Assembly (NCBI RefSeq): GCF_006970445.1
Contig: NZ_CP033877.1
Location: forward strand, 4,224,750 to 4,288,749
DNA: 64,000 bases
DNA from: Stenotrophomonas maltophilia
GTDB taxonomy: Bacteria > Pseudomonadota > Gammaproteobacteria > Xanthomonadales > Xanthomonadaceae
Direction: 5' to 3'
Shown here: positions 18,322 through 27,736 of the stretch, in pieces
How positions within the stretch are numbered: position 1 is the first letter of the stretch
Layout of the letters: every line of letters begins with the position of its first letter
Translations under genes and position numbers: made by a program
The notes under the pieces: model-generated
Seen by the model: the letters and a program-made list of their open reading frames with translations, nothing else
The model's database searches: none
What the model was told of the DNA's origin: nothing

Positions 18322-19836
18322 ATGACATCACTGACGCTGGCCGGCGTGGCCGCCGCAAACAACAACGGCGGTCACCTGTCCGAACCGACCGATGGTTATG
18401 GACAGGCTCCCGCCGTTGAAAGCAACGATACGCCCCGACATGCTCCGTACATGCCGCGACCGGATGTCGCAGCCCGCGAATGGGTGCAGGACGTACTCGC
18501 GCACAACGGGCCGATCTATCTGCGCATCGTCAATTCGCTGGAGCGCACGGTGCGCCGCGGTGGTCTTGCACCGGGGCAACGCCTGCCCTCACAGCGCGCG
18601 TTGGCGCAGCAGCTCGGCGTCGACCTGACCACGGTAACGCGGGCATTCGACGAAGCGCGCAAGCGCGGCCTGATCGAAGCGCGTGGACCGCAGGGCAGTT
18701 TCATCGCACCGCCCAAGGCCGGCTTCGACCAGGTGGTGGACCTGAGCATGAACGTACCGCCGGTACCCGACGCCGATGCGCTGGCCGAAACGCTGCGGCG
18801 TGGTGCGGCCGCCGTGCTTGCGCGCAGCAACGCGCCGAACCTGATGACCTATCACCTGGGCGGCGGCAATCCGACCGATCGCCACGCGGCGGCACGCTGG
18901 TTGCAGCCGATGTTGGGCGCGGTGGACGATGCCTGCCTGCTGCTGACCGAGGGTGCGCAGGTGGCGCTGGCCGCGATCCTGCTCAGCCAGGGCCGCGATG
19001 GCGACGCGATCCTGTGCGACACGCTGGTCTACCCAGGGCTGCTGCAGGCCGCGGGGGCGCTTGGGCGGCGGCTGGTGCCGGTGGACGGCGACGAACACGG
19101 CATGTGCCCCGAGGCGCTGGTGCGGCAGGCGCGCGGGAGTGGCACGCGGCTGGTCTATCTCAACCCCACCTGCCAGAACCCGACCGCGCTGACGTTGTCG
19201 TTGCAGCGGCGCGAAGCGCTGGCGCGTGTACTGGAGAGCGAAGGCCTGTTGGCGATCGAAGACGATCCGTACTGGCACCTTGCCGAGAACACGCCGATAC
19301 CACTGGCAACACTGGCACCGCGTCATGTGTTCCATGTGGCGACGTTGTCGAAGGTGATCAGCCCCGGCCTGCGCACCGCCTTCGTGCGCTGTCCAAGTGC
19401 CACGCACGCCGAAGCAATGGCATCGGCCCTGCGGGCCACCCGGCTGATGGGGCACCCGCTGGTGTCGGCGCTGGCCAGCCAGTTGCTGCTGGATGGCTCG
19501 GCGCAATCGCTGCTGGCGCAGGTGCGCATCGAGGCGCGCGAGCGCATGCGCATGGCGCGCTACCTGCTGGCGCCTTCGCTGCTGCTGCGTGCCGAAGGCC
19601 TGCATGCCTGGTGCCGGGTGCCAGTGCCATGGACCGACGCCACGCTGGTGCGGACCGCGCAGCTGCAGGGGCTGGCCATCGCTCCTTCATCGGCGTTCTG
19701 CCCGCCGGGGGTGCAGCATCAGAACGGCGTGCGGCTGTCGCTGGGGCTGGCAGCGGATCGCCGGCAGCTGGAGAGCGCGTTGCGGCGGATTGACCGGTTG
19801 TTGTTGTCGGACGCGTTGCCCGCGATCGAGCGGTAG
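18322..19836 (+). CDS. MocR-type regulator, second copy
   Basis: A 504-residue relative of the regulator at 15964. The winged helix (YLRIVNSLERTVRRG, LPSQRALAQQLGVDLTTVTRAF) has the same VDLTTVTRAF recognition segment, so both should bind the same sites. The aminotransferase-like domain keeps LLTEGAQVALAAIL, NPTCQNPTALTLS, IEDDPYW and the PLP lysine in ATLSKVISPGLRT. The first 45 residues are extra and poorly conserved; a start at the internal Met 44 would also work, but GAGGA before 18322 supports the long form. Last gene of the plus-strand group. Confidence 0.87.
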   Translation: MTSLTLAGVAAANNNGGHLSEPTDGYGQAPAVESNDTPRHAPYMPRPDVAAREWVQDVLAHNGPIYLRIVNSLERTVRRGGLAPGQRLPSQRALAQQLGVDLTTVTRAFDEARKRGLIEARGPQGSFIAPPKAGFDQVVDLSMNVPPVPDADALAETLRRGAAAVLARSNAPNLMTYHLGGGNPTDRHAAARWLQPMLGAVDDACLLLTEGAQVALAAILLSQGRDGDAILCDTLVYPGLLQAAGALGRRLVPVDGDEHGMCPEALVRQARGSGTRLVYLNPTCQNPTALTLSLQRREALARVLESEGLLAIEDDPYWHLAENTPIPLATLAPRHVFHVATLSKVISPGLRTAFVRCPSATHAEAMASALRATRLMGHPLVSALASQLLLDGSAQSLLAQVRIEARERMRMARYLLAPSLLLRAEGLHAWCRVPVPWTDATLVRTAQLQGLAIAPSSAFCPPGVQHQNGVRLSLGLAADRRQLESALRRIDRLLLSDALPAIER

Positions 19837-19877
19837 GCGGGGAGCATCCACGCGGGGCGTGGATGTGCGCTGGACCT

Positions 19878-19948
19878 GGTAGTGCCGGCCGCTGGCCGGC
19901 AACGGCATGCACGGATCAGGAGGTTGCCGGCCAGCGGCCGGCACTACC
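19878..19948. repeat. Inverted pair of SMAG elements
   Basis: Two GTAGTGCCGGCCGCTGGCCGG elements in opposite directions around a 30-base middle. The right copy reads into the minus-strand PLP gene and its GTAG supplies that gene's TAG stop codon (19944-19946). Confidence 0.85.
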
Positions 19949-21245
19949 CCAATGCCACCAGCGCCTGCACCAGCGCATCCATCTGCTCCGGCCGGGTGAA
20001 CACCGACGGCGTCACCCGTACGCAGGCGCCGGTGTCCAACCCGTCGCGATGGGTGGTGAACACACGATGCTCGTCCAGCAGACGCTTCTGCAGCGCGACG
20101 TTGTCAGCCACGCTGGTGCGCCCGCGCAGGCGGAAGCTGGCCAGAGCGCTGGCCAGCGCCGGATCGGGCGAAGACAGCACTTCGATGTGCGCCATCTGCC
20201 GCGCTGGCAGCGTCCAGCGCTCACGCAGGTAGCGCAGGCGCGCCTGCTTGTTGGCCGCGCCGATGCGCTGGTGCAGCGCGATCGCTTCCGGCAGCGCCAG
20301 GTAGGCGGCGAAGTTGACCGTGCCGGTGTGTACGCGGCTGCCCACGCGGCCGTCGTCGGTCTCGCCCATGTACGGGTCGAGATCCGCAACGCGGCTCCTG
20401 CGCACGTACATCGCGCCGACGCCGACCGGTGCGCCAATCCACTTGTGCAGGTTGATGCCAACGAAATCGGCCTTGAGCTGCGGCACCGCGTAGTCGATCT
20501 GGCCAAAGCCGTGCGCCGCATCGACAATCACGTCGATACCCCGTGCGCGTGCACGCTCGGCGATCTCGGCCACCGGCAGCACCAGCCCATGGCGATGGCT
20601 GACCTGGGTCAGCAGCACCAGTTTCAGGCGTGGCAAGCGCGCGAACGCGGCCTCGTAGGCCTGCAGGATCTGCGCGTGATCGGGCACTGCCGGCAGCGCG
20701 ATGCGCTCGACCTGCACGCCACGGCGCTGCTGCAACCAGCGCATCGCGCCGATCATGCTGTCGTAGTCGATGTCGGCGTACAGCACCTGGTCGCCGGGCT
20801 GCAGGCGGTTGTAGCCGCCGATCAGCGCCAGCATCGCCTCGGTGGCGCCACGGGTCAGTGCGATCTCGTCGGCGCCCACGCCCAGCAGTTCGGCCACCTG
20901 CCGCTGCACCGCCATGTACTGTGCCGGGAACTCACGACGGCCGTACCAGGCGTTGCCACGGTTCACTTCAGCGGTATGGCGCTGGTAGCTGGCCAGCGTC
21001 TCGCGGCCCATCGCGCCCCAGTAGCCGTTCTCCAGGTGGTTCACTTCATCGGTGATGTCGAAGTGGCTGGCCACGGTGGCCCAGTAGCCTTCATCGCGGG
21101 CCAGCACATCCGGTGCCGCGGTCGTTGCGGGAATCTGCATGGGCGCAGCGTAACGCGTGGCAGCCATGGCCGGCAGTGAAGACAGTGCGGCTGCGGCCGG
21201 CAGCAGGGTGCCGGCACGCAACAGGGAGCGACGGGTCGGGTCCAT
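19944..21245 (-). CDS. Tat-exported class V aminotransferase-like PLP enzyme
   Basis: A 433-residue fold-type I PLP enzyme of the cysteine desulfurase/isopenicillin N epimerase group. It starts with a twin-arginine signal (DPTRRSLLRAGTLLPAAAALSSLPAMA), so it should act in the periplasm. Core motifs are LTRGATEAMLAL, the aspartate in VDAAHGFGQ that binds the PLP ring, and the PLP lysine in GINLHKWIGAPVG. The TAG stop comes from a SMAG repeat. Its ATG overlaps the stop of the upstream TonB receptor (TGATG), so product and receptor are made together. The substrate is unknown; an amino acid derivative or peptide imported by the receptor is a reasonable guess. Confidence 0.88.
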   Translation of the reverse strand: MDPTRRSLLRAGTLLPAAAALSSLPAMAATRYAAPMQIPATTAAPDVLARDEGYWATVASHFDITDEVNHLENGYWGAMGRETLASYQRHTAEVNRGNAWYGRREFPAQYMAVQRQVAELLGVGADEIALTRGATEAMLALIGGYNRLQPGDQVLYADIDYDSMIGAMRWLQQRRGVQVERIALPAVPDHAQILQAYEAAFARLPRLKLVLLTQVSHRHGLVLPVAEIAERARARGIDVIVDAAHGFGQIDYAVPQLKADFVGINLHKWIGAPVGVGAMYVRRSRVADLDPYMGETDDGRVGSRVHTGTVNFAAYLALPEAIALHQRIGAANKQARLRYLRERWTLPARQMAHIEVLSSPDPALASALASFRLRGRTSVADNVALQKRLLDEHRVFTTHRDGLDTGACVRVTPSVFTRPEQMDALVQALVALG

Positions 21246-23647
21246 CAGAAGCTCAGCCGGTACTGTGCGTACAGGTTGGCGCCGTCGGTGTCATACGGCG
21301 CGTTGCGCGAGTAGACCAGGCCGCGGCTGGCCTGGAACACCGCCTCGTCCGGGTAGCGATCGAGCACGTTGTCGGCGCCGACGCGCAGGCTGTGGTGTTC
21401 GTTGATGCGATAGCCAACGGCCAGATCGAGGAAGCTCATCGCACCGAAGCGCTGGTAGATATCGCCCACCGCATTGCCACTGGAGTCGGTCCAGGCACCG
21501 TAGTAGCGCATGCGTGCCATCAGCGACCAGGCGCCGACATCCCAGCTGCCGGTCAGGCTGCCCTTGTGCTCGGGCAGGCGATCTTCGAACAGCACGCGCT
21601 GGGTCTCATTGGTGGCCACCGAGGTGCTGCCGTTGTCCACGCGGGTGCGGTTGTAGTTGTAGGCCAGGGTCAGCGTCATGCGACCGGCGCCAAGGTCGTG
21701 CAGGTAGTTGCCGACCACGTCCACGCCGGTGGTGGTGGTATCGAAGTCGTTGGTGAAGTAGTTCACCGAGGTATAGCCCAGCGGATTGGGCGTACCGGCC
21801 GGAATGGCGAAACTGGCCGACTGGCTGAAGCGGTCGGTGAGCTTGATCTGGTAGACATCCACCGAGCCGGACAGGCCCAGGTCGGTGCGCCAGGTCAGGC
21901 CCAGCGACGCGGTACGCGATTCTTCCGGCTTCAGCGGCCTGGCACCGAGCAGCTGCGCCAGCGGGTCGTTCGGCGACAGGCGGCCACTGGTGAAGATCTG
22001 CAGCGTGCGCGTATCCAACCCCTGGGTGGTGCTGGTGGTGTTGAGCTGCGCCGGGGTCGGTGCGCGGAAGCCGGTGGACACCGTACCGCGCAGGGCTACG
22101 TCCGGGGTGATCGCGAAGCGCGCCGAGAGCTTGCCGTCCAGCGTGCTGCCGAAGCTGGAGAAGTCCTCGTAGCGGCTGGCTGCACCGATGCTCCAGCGCT
22201 CGCCCAGCGGTACTTCCATGTCCACGTAGGCGGCCTTGCTGCGCTGGCTCCACTGCCCGGCCTGGCTGGCCGAGAAGCCCGGCGCACCGTTGGAGTTGGC
22301 TTCCAGGCCCGCGGCCGCGCCCGGACCCACTGCGTACGAGGCCGGGTCACCGGCGCGTACCTGGTAGGTCTCCTGGCGGAACTCGCCACCGAAGGCGACG
22401 TTGATCGGCTTGGACAGCGCGCCCACGTCCCACTCGTAGTTGAAGTCGGCGTTGGCGTTCTTCTCGGTCTGGGTCAGGCGGCCGAGATCGAAGTCGGTCG
22501 GGCTGGCCGGGCCGAGCGAGGCATTGATCGAGTTCTTCAAGCTGTAGTCGATGGCGTTGCGGCCATACGAGGCGCTGACATCCCAGCGCAGCTTCGGCGT
22601 GATCTTGCCGCGCAGGCCACCGACCAGCTGCAGGTCGTTCTGGACGTTGCCGTACTGCGGGCTGAAGCCGACCGGATACAGCGAGCGCAGGTTCCAGCCC
22701 GGGAAGATGGCGGTGGTGCGATACGCGCCGGTGGTGGTGTCCGGGTTGCGCCAGTTGAAATCACTGACGCCATCGCTGTGGCTGTACAGGCCGAAGGCAT
22801 AGAGCTCCAGCGTATCGCTGGCATTGGCCTTCACGTTGAAGCCGACGCGGCGGCTTTCCAGTTCCGGCTGGCCCCAGCGCTGCACCGGATTGGGCACGTC
22901 CAGCTCCGGATGTGCAGCCTGGAAGGCGATCGCGTCCGGGCGCTGGCGCGTGCGCGAGGTAGCGTCGGAGTTGGACGATTCGGCGAACAGCACCAGGCTG
23001 CCATAGTCACCCAACGACCAGCCGGTGCGCGCACTGAAGTCGCGCGAGGCACCGTCGCCCTGCGCGTACTGCGAATAGCCGGCGGTGATCTCGGTGCCCG
23101 GACCATCCTCGAGGATGATGTTGATGACACCGGCGATGGCGTCCGAGCCGTATTGCGCCGACGCACCATCACGCAGCACCTCGATGCGCTTGATCGCACT
23201 GGTGGGAATCTGTGCCAGATCAGCGGCCTGTGCACCACGGTTGCCGAGCAGCGCGCTGCGATGGAAGCGGCGACCGTTGACCAGCACCAGGGTCTGGTCC
23301 GGCGACAGGCCACGCAGCGTCGCCGGACGCACGAACACCTGGCCATCTGCCATCGGCAGCCGCTGCACCACGAACGATGGCACCAGCTGGGCCAGCACGT
23401 CTTTCAGATCCGTGGATTCGACGGACCTGATGTCTTCCTTGGTGAACACGTCCACCGGCGCCAGCGTTTCGAACTGGGTGCGGTTGGACGCGCGGGTGCC
23501 GGTGACCAGCATCGCGTCGAGCTGGGTGGGTGCGGTGCGGCTGCCGCCTGCGGCATCGACCGCATCGGCCTCCTCTGCGATCGCGCCTCCTGCGCTGGCC
23601 ATGGAAAGGGCAAGGAGGATGGAACGCGAAAGCTTCGAACGATGCAC
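21245..23647 (-). CDS. TonB-dependent receptor, 800 aa
   Basis: Outer-membrane transporter. Signal peptide [24 protein letters not shown]; plug domain with [92 protein letters not shown] (short motifs quoted separately); barrel ending LYAQYRLSF with a C-terminal Phe. Plug type matches the catecholate/oligomer receptors common in Xanthomonadaceae. It overlaps the Tat PLP enzyme gene by one base. A GTAG palindrome at 23802-23826 lies about 155 bases upstream of the start. Confidence 0.93.
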   Translation of the reverse strand: [800 protein letters not shown]

Positions 23648-23772
23648 GGCAGGGCTCCGGGAGGACGCGACAGGGCCAGCACCTGTGCGGACACAACAGG
23701 CCTGGACAAGGCGCGCAGTCTCGGCCCGATGTGTGAAGGAGGCATGACGTCAGTACGACAGCTTGATGCGCC

Positions 23773-23826
23773 GACCATGGTTGGCCCCTGCCAGGGCCCA
23801 TCCGTAGATCCACGCCATGCGTGGAT
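23773..23826. repeat. GTAG-type palindromes
   Basis: CCGACCATGGTTGG at about 23773 and GTAGATCCACGCCATGCGTGGAT at 23802-23824. They lie between the TonB receptor promoter side and the end of the membrane gene at 23874. Confidence 0.55.
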
Positions 23827-23873
23827 GGGGAATGCCGACGGACACCCGGCCCTTCATGGCCGCGCACACCGCG

Positions 23874-24260
23874 TCAGCCGTTGCTCTCGTCGTCGAAGCC
23901 GAAGCGTGCCGGCCGTGCCGTTCGCAGCGGGACGAACATCGCGAGGACGAACACCACCAGGAAGGGAGCGGACAGGAACCCGAAGTCCTTGCTGCCAAAA
24001 CCGATGAAGCTGGCACGCAGGTCACCGATCCATTCCAACCGCGCCAGCACCATCACCAGTCCACCGATGGTCGGGCCAGGCAGCCCACCGTGACCGCCCA
24101 TCAGCAACGTGGGTGACAGCAACCCGGCCAGGAACGCGAAGCCGGCGCGGTAAAGCCAGGGATTGCCCTTCCAGCGCGACGCGCGCTTCACCATCAGCAC
24201 CAGCAAGGCCAGTGTCAGCACCGCGGGCAGCACCAGGTAGACAAGTACCAGTTCCATCAT
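23874..24260 (-). CDS. Hypothetical membrane protein, 128 aa
   Basis: No family recognised. Four hydrophobic stretches are visible: LVLVYLVLPAVLTLALLVLMV at the N-terminus, LYRAGFAFLAGLLSPTLLMG, IGGLVMVLARLEW, and FLSAPFLVVFVLAMFVPL. The C-terminus is short and charged (RFGFDDESNG). I start at the first of two ATGs (24260, 24257). It stands alone, divergent from the AraC regulator at 24447. Confidence 0.6.
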   Translation of the reverse strand: MMELVLVYLVLPAVLTLALLVLMVKRASRWKGNPWLYRAGFAFLAGLLSPTLLMGGHGGLPGPTIGGLVMVLARLEWIGDLRASFIGFGSKDFGFLSAPFLVVFVLAMFVPLRTARPARFGFDDESNG

Positions 24261-24446
24261 GGGCTTGGCTCCGCTGGCCTGGCATCCCACGTCGTCGATC
24301 GCATTTTCCTGTCCCCATAACGTCCATGAAGCGCGCATTGTTGCCGGTACGCAGGCACACGCAAAGCCCCGGCAGCGCAAGAACTGCTAAACGCCACGCC
24401 TGCCGATCCGCTACTGTGCCCGGCATCGGATTCGGGGAACGGCAGG

Positions 24447-25274
24447 ATGAGCGCGGCAGGCAAGGCGTTGTGGTACATCGAAACCCATGCGGACCAGCCA
24501 TTGGCGCTGGCCGATATCGCCGCCGCAGCGGGGCTGTCGCCGTTCCATCTGTCACGCCTGTTCCAGGCCCGCACTGGCACCTCGGTGGTGCGCTATCTGC
24601 GGGGACGGCGCCTGACCGCTGCCGCGCAGCGGTTGGCCACCGGGGCGGGGGATATCCTGCAGGTCGCGCTGGGAGCCGGCTATACCACCCACGCCGCGTT
24701 CACCCGTGCCTTCAACGAACAATTCGGGCAGACACCGGAGCACGTACGCGAACAGGGCACCGATGGCCTGGCCCTGGTACAGGCGATCCGCGTGGACGAT
24801 GCGCCGGCGCCCTGCGGCGAAGCGCCGCAGCTGCTCGACACGCCCGCTTTCCAGGTGGCGGGCATCGGCATGCGGCATACCCGCGACAGTGGCGGCGCGA
24901 TTCCCGGCCAATGGGCGCAGCTCAACCGCGAATGGCCGACGCCCGCTCCAATCAGCTTCGGTGTGTGCTGCAACAGCGACGACGATGGCGGCTTCGATTA
25001 CATTGCCGCACTGCCCGCCAGCGCGCTGCCGACCGTGCCGGCGCATTGGCAACGGGTGGACGTGCCGGCGCGTCGCTATCTTGTGGCCTGGCACGGCGGG
25101 CACATATCAGCCATCCGCTCGACCTGGTTCTGGCTGCTGGATCATTACCTGCCAGGCTCCGGCCTCAGCCTGGCCAACGCACCCGATCTGGAGCGCTACG
25201 ACACCCGCTTCGACGAGCACACCGGCAACGGCGGCGTGGAGATCTTGTTGCCGGTGAACGAACGCCCACGCTGA
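24447..25274 (+). CDS. AraC-family regulator with GyrI-like effector domain
   Basis: A 275-residue regulator of the Rob/SoxS-like layout. The N-terminal 100 residues hold two helix-turn-helix units (LALADIAAAAGLSPFHLSRLF and ILQVALGAGYTTHAAFTRAF, ending FGQTPEHVRE). The C-terminal 150 residues are a GyrI-like small-molecule-binding domain (FQVAGIGMRHT, ARRYLVAWHGG, LERYDTRFDEHTG). It is followed 13 bases later by an exported alpha/beta hydrolase gene on the same strand, so both may form an operon with the hydrolase as a target. Confidence 0.9.
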   Translation: MSAAGKALWYIETHADQPLALADIAAAAGLSPFHLSRLFQARTGTSVVRYLRGRRLTAAAQRLATGAGDILQVALGAGYTTHAAFTRAFNEQFGQTPEHVREQGTDGLALVQAIRVDDAPAPCGEAPQLLDTPAFQVAGIGMRHTRDSGGAIPGQWAQLNREWPTPAPISFGVCCNSDDDGGFDYIAALPASALPTVPAHWQRVDVPARRYLVAWHGGHISAIRSTWFWLLDHYLPGSGLSLANAPDLERYDTRFDEHTGNGGVEILLPVNERPR

Positions 25275-25287
25275 CAAGGAGTTGAGG

Positions 25288-26367
25288 ATGCGCATGAAAG
25301 CCACTGTGATGGGAATGATGCTGATGTGCCTGGCGACCACCGCCACTGCCCGCGAATCCCAAGCGGCCGGCGAGCGGCATGGCACCACGTCGGTGGCCAG
25401 CGCCGCCGTGCGCGATGCGCAGCACCGCGACACCCTGCGCTACACGGCCTGGTACCCGGCACTGACCGGCAGCCGTGAAACCGCGCTGACCCTCGGACCA
25501 CCCGATGCGCCGCTGTTCGACATAGGACGTGCCGCAATGGATGCGCCGGTGGCGGGTGATCGCCTGCCGACCCTGCTGATCTCGCATGGCAACGGCGGCA
25601 GCGCGCGCATGATGGGCTGGCTGGGCACCGCGTTGGCACGGGCGGGCTACCTGGTGATCGCAGTCGATCATCCGGGCAACAACGGTGCCGACACGATGAC
25701 CCTGCCCGGCAGCGTGCTGACCTGGCTGCGCGCGGATGATCTGCGCGCCGCGCTGGTGGCAGTACAGGCGGATCCCGTGCTCGGTCCCCACGTCGACGCC
25801 GAGCGGCTGGGTGTCGCCGGATTCTCCGCCGGTGGCTACACCGCGCTGCTGGCCGCCGGTGCACGACCGGACCTGCAACGACTGCTGTCCTTCTGCACCG
25901 CGCATCCGTATGACGGTGTCTGCCGGCCCCAGCAGGAGGCCGCCACGCACACGATGGAGGCCCGTATTGCCGCTGCAGGCTCGCCGGAACTGTCGCCATG
26001 GATCTCCCGCGCCAATGAATCGCGCACGATCCCCGGCGTGCGCGCAGTATTCCTGCTGGCGCCAGCAATCGTGCAGGCCTTTGCGCCCGAGCAGCTGTCC
26101 TCGTTGCGGCAGTCGGTATCGATCGTGCTGGGCGAAGCGGACGCGGTTGCACCTCCACAGAGCAATGGCGAGGCCATGCACGCGGTGATGCCGGGCACGG
26201 AGCTGCAACGCCTGCCCGATGTGGGCCATTACGACTTCCTGGCCGCGTGCACTCCGGCAGGACAGCAGCGGTTGCCAGAGCTGTGCACCACGTCAGTGCC
26301 GAAGACCCAGACCCACGCGCTGGCGGTGGACGCAGCGCTGCAGTTCTTCGCCCACTCCCTGCGCTAG
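25288..26367 (+). CDS. Exported alpha/beta hydrolase (dienelactone-hydrolase/PAF-AH-like)
   Basis: A 359-residue secreted hydrolase with a Sec signal ending ATTATA. The core shows the oxyanion segment LLISHGNGGSARMMGWL, the nucleophile elbow GFSAGGYTA (Ser near residue 185), an acidic residue after VLGEADAV and the His in DVGHYDF. These form a full catalytic triad. RBS AAGGAG lies seven bases before ATG 25288; the in-frame TTG at 25282 overlaps that site. The preceding gene is an AraC regulator. Substrate unknown; carboxyl ester or lactone hydrolysis is expected. Confidence 0.88.
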   Translation: MRMKATVMGMMLMCLATTATARESQAAGERHGTTSVASAAVRDAQHRDTLRYTAWYPALTGSRETALTLGPPDAPLFDIGRAAMDAPVAGDRLPTLLISHGNGGSARMMGWLGTALARAGYLVIAVDHPGNNGADTMTLPGSVLTWLRADDLRAALVAVQADPVLGPHVDAERLGVAGFSAGGYTALLAAGARPDLQRLLSFCTAHPYDGVCRPQQEAATHTMEARIAAAGSPELSPWISRANESRTIPGVRAVFLLAPAIVQAFAPEQLSSLRQSVSIVLGEADAVAPPQSNGEAMHAVMPGTELQRLPDVGHYDFLAACTPAGQQRLPELCTTSVPKTQTHALAVDAALQFFAHSLR

Positions 26368-26369
26368 TG

Positions 26370-26394
26370 GCGACCGGGCGTGGCCCGGCGCTAC
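26370..26394. repeat. REP-like palindrome
   Basis: CCGGGCGTGGCCCGGCGCTAC just after the hydrolase stop: a short hairpin with a GTAG head on the minus strand. Probable SMAG member. Confidence 0.45.
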
Positions 26395-26421
26395 AGTGGA
26401 TGCGTCCAGGGAGGATCGATC

Positions 26422-27108
26422 ATGCGCCTGCTGCACCTCACTCTGCCGGTATCCGATGTCGCCACCGTGGCCGCGTACTTCCGCGATGTGCTGCAGCAGC
26501 GCGTGGTCGGCAACCATGTGCACATCGGCTGGAGCACGATCGAACTGCAGCCTGCGGCAGGGCGTCCGGTCGGTGGCGTGCATCTGGCCTTCAACGTGCC
26601 GGACAACCGCTTCAGCGAGGCGATGGCCTGGCTGCGCGAGCGTACGCCACTACAGCGCAACCCGGCAGGACTGGATTACTTCGCGCTGGAAAGCAGCTGG
26701 CAGTCGCAGTCGGTGTACTTCACCGGCCCGGACGGCCTGATCCTGGAACTGATCGGCCGCCGCCGCTTGCCAGCCAGCGCGCGCGGCGGCGCCTTCCATG
26801 GCAGCGAACTGGCCTGCCTGAGCGAAGTCGGCCTGCCCAGCCGCGATGTCGACGCGGTGCGCGAACAGTCCAGTCAACGTTTCGGCCTGCAACCGATCAG
26901 CCCGCCTTCGCCGCAGTTCGCACCGATGGGCGACGACGAAGGCCTGCTGATCGTGGTCGCCGCTGATCGCACCTGGTTCCCGGAACAGAAAGACCTGCCC
27001 AATGCGCAGGGGCTGCTGCTGCAGATCAGCGATGTGGCTGGCCCGGGCGTTGTGGAAGACGTTGCATTGGGTTGGCGGGTGTCTTCATCACCAGCGCCCC
27101 GTCAGTGA
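26422..27108 (+). CDS. VOC/glyoxalase-family protein
   Basis: A 228-residue cytoplasmic protein with the vicinal oxygen chelate fold. First module: LLHLTLPVSDVATVAAYFRDVLQQRVV, HIGWSTIELQP, VHLAFNVPDNRF, YFTGPDGLILELIGRR. The His and Glu positions typical of metal ligands are present. A second, more divergent module follows (ACLSEVGLPSRDVDAV...FGLQPISPPS). RBS GGGAGGA precedes ATG 26422. It may be a dioxygenase or isomerase-like enzyme; no partner gene is nearby. Confidence 0.82.
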   Translation: MRLLHLTLPVSDVATVAAYFRDVLQQRVVGNHVHIGWSTIELQPAAGRPVGGVHLAFNVPDNRFSEAMAWLRERTPLQRNPAGLDYFALESSWQSQSVYFTGPDGLILELIGRRRLPASARGGAFHGSELACLSEVGLPSRDVDAVREQSSQRFGLQPISPPSPQFAPMGDDEGLLIVVAADRTWFPEQKDLPNAQGLLLQISDVAGPGVVEDVALGWRVSSSPAPRQ

Positions 27109-27127
27109 CCGCTGATCCGCTGCCGTC

Positions 27128-27655
27128 TCAGATCGACTCATCCTCACGCTTGACCAGCATCCAGCAGGGCGACTGCGCGAAGGTGTAGGTCTGCTGATCG
27201 CTGCTGTCTGGCGTGCGGATCTGTACCTGTCGCTGCCCGTCGGCCAGCGTGCTGACCTGCATCTCGCGGCCCTGCCCGGCCAAGGCGGCAGGATCGGGCA
27301 TCACCGGCCACTCGACATCGGCCAGCGCCAGACGGCTTTCCACCTTGCGCGGTTCCGGCTCGGCCTCGGCATCGATGTAGCTGTCCAGCAGCGGATCGGC
27401 AGTGGCCTTCTCCTGCAGCGTGATCTCGTTGCCGAAATGCTTCAGGAACGCATCGAATTCCGGGTAGGGGCATTCGCTGCGGGCAGGGACCGGCGCGGGC
27501 TCCACCGTTGCAGCGGTGGTCGCTGGCGCGGCTCTGGGCGGCGGCGGCGTGACAGGCGTGGCCTCGGCGGGCGGTGCCTGCGGCGCCGGCGCGCAGGCAA
27601 CCAGTGCCACGCCACAGGCGAGCATCAGCACTGCGGCAGAGCGGTATCGACACAT
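27128..27655 (-). CDS. Hypothetical lipoprotein, 175 aa
   Basis: Signal and lipobox MLACGVALVAC, then a proline/alanine-rich linker (PAPQAPPAEATPVTPPPPRAAPA) over about residues 22-55 that could cross the periplasm, and a small domain with two cysteines (SECPYPEF and QSPCWMLV). No family recognised. The domain may be DUF-like with beta strands (RQVQIRTPDSSDQQTYTF). Start ATG 27655. Divergent from the amidase gene at 27737. Confidence 0.6.
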   Translation of the reverse strand: MCRYRSAAVLMLACGVALVACAPAPQAPPAEATPVTPPPPRAAPATTAATVEPAPVPARSECPYPEFDAFLKHFGNEITLQEKATADPLLDSYIDAEAEPEPRKVESRLALADVEWPVMPDPAALAGQGREMQVSTLADGQRQVQIRTPDSSDQQTYTFAQSPCWMLVKREDESI

Positions 27656-27736
27656 GGGCTCATCCTGAATCCGGTCCGGTCGCCCCATGCTACCGCGCCC
27701 CCTACAATTCCGGCATCCCGCCTGCCCGAGACTGCC

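Noticed and set aside
15964..19836. The two MocR proteins as metabolic aminotransferases
   Set aside because: Both carry a GntR winged helix at the N-terminus, so they are regulators.
21113..24007. Long plus-strand open frame of 964 codons
   Set aside because: It lies antisense to the TonB receptor and PLP enzyme, with low-complexity V/G/R/A sequence typical of high-GC shadow frames.
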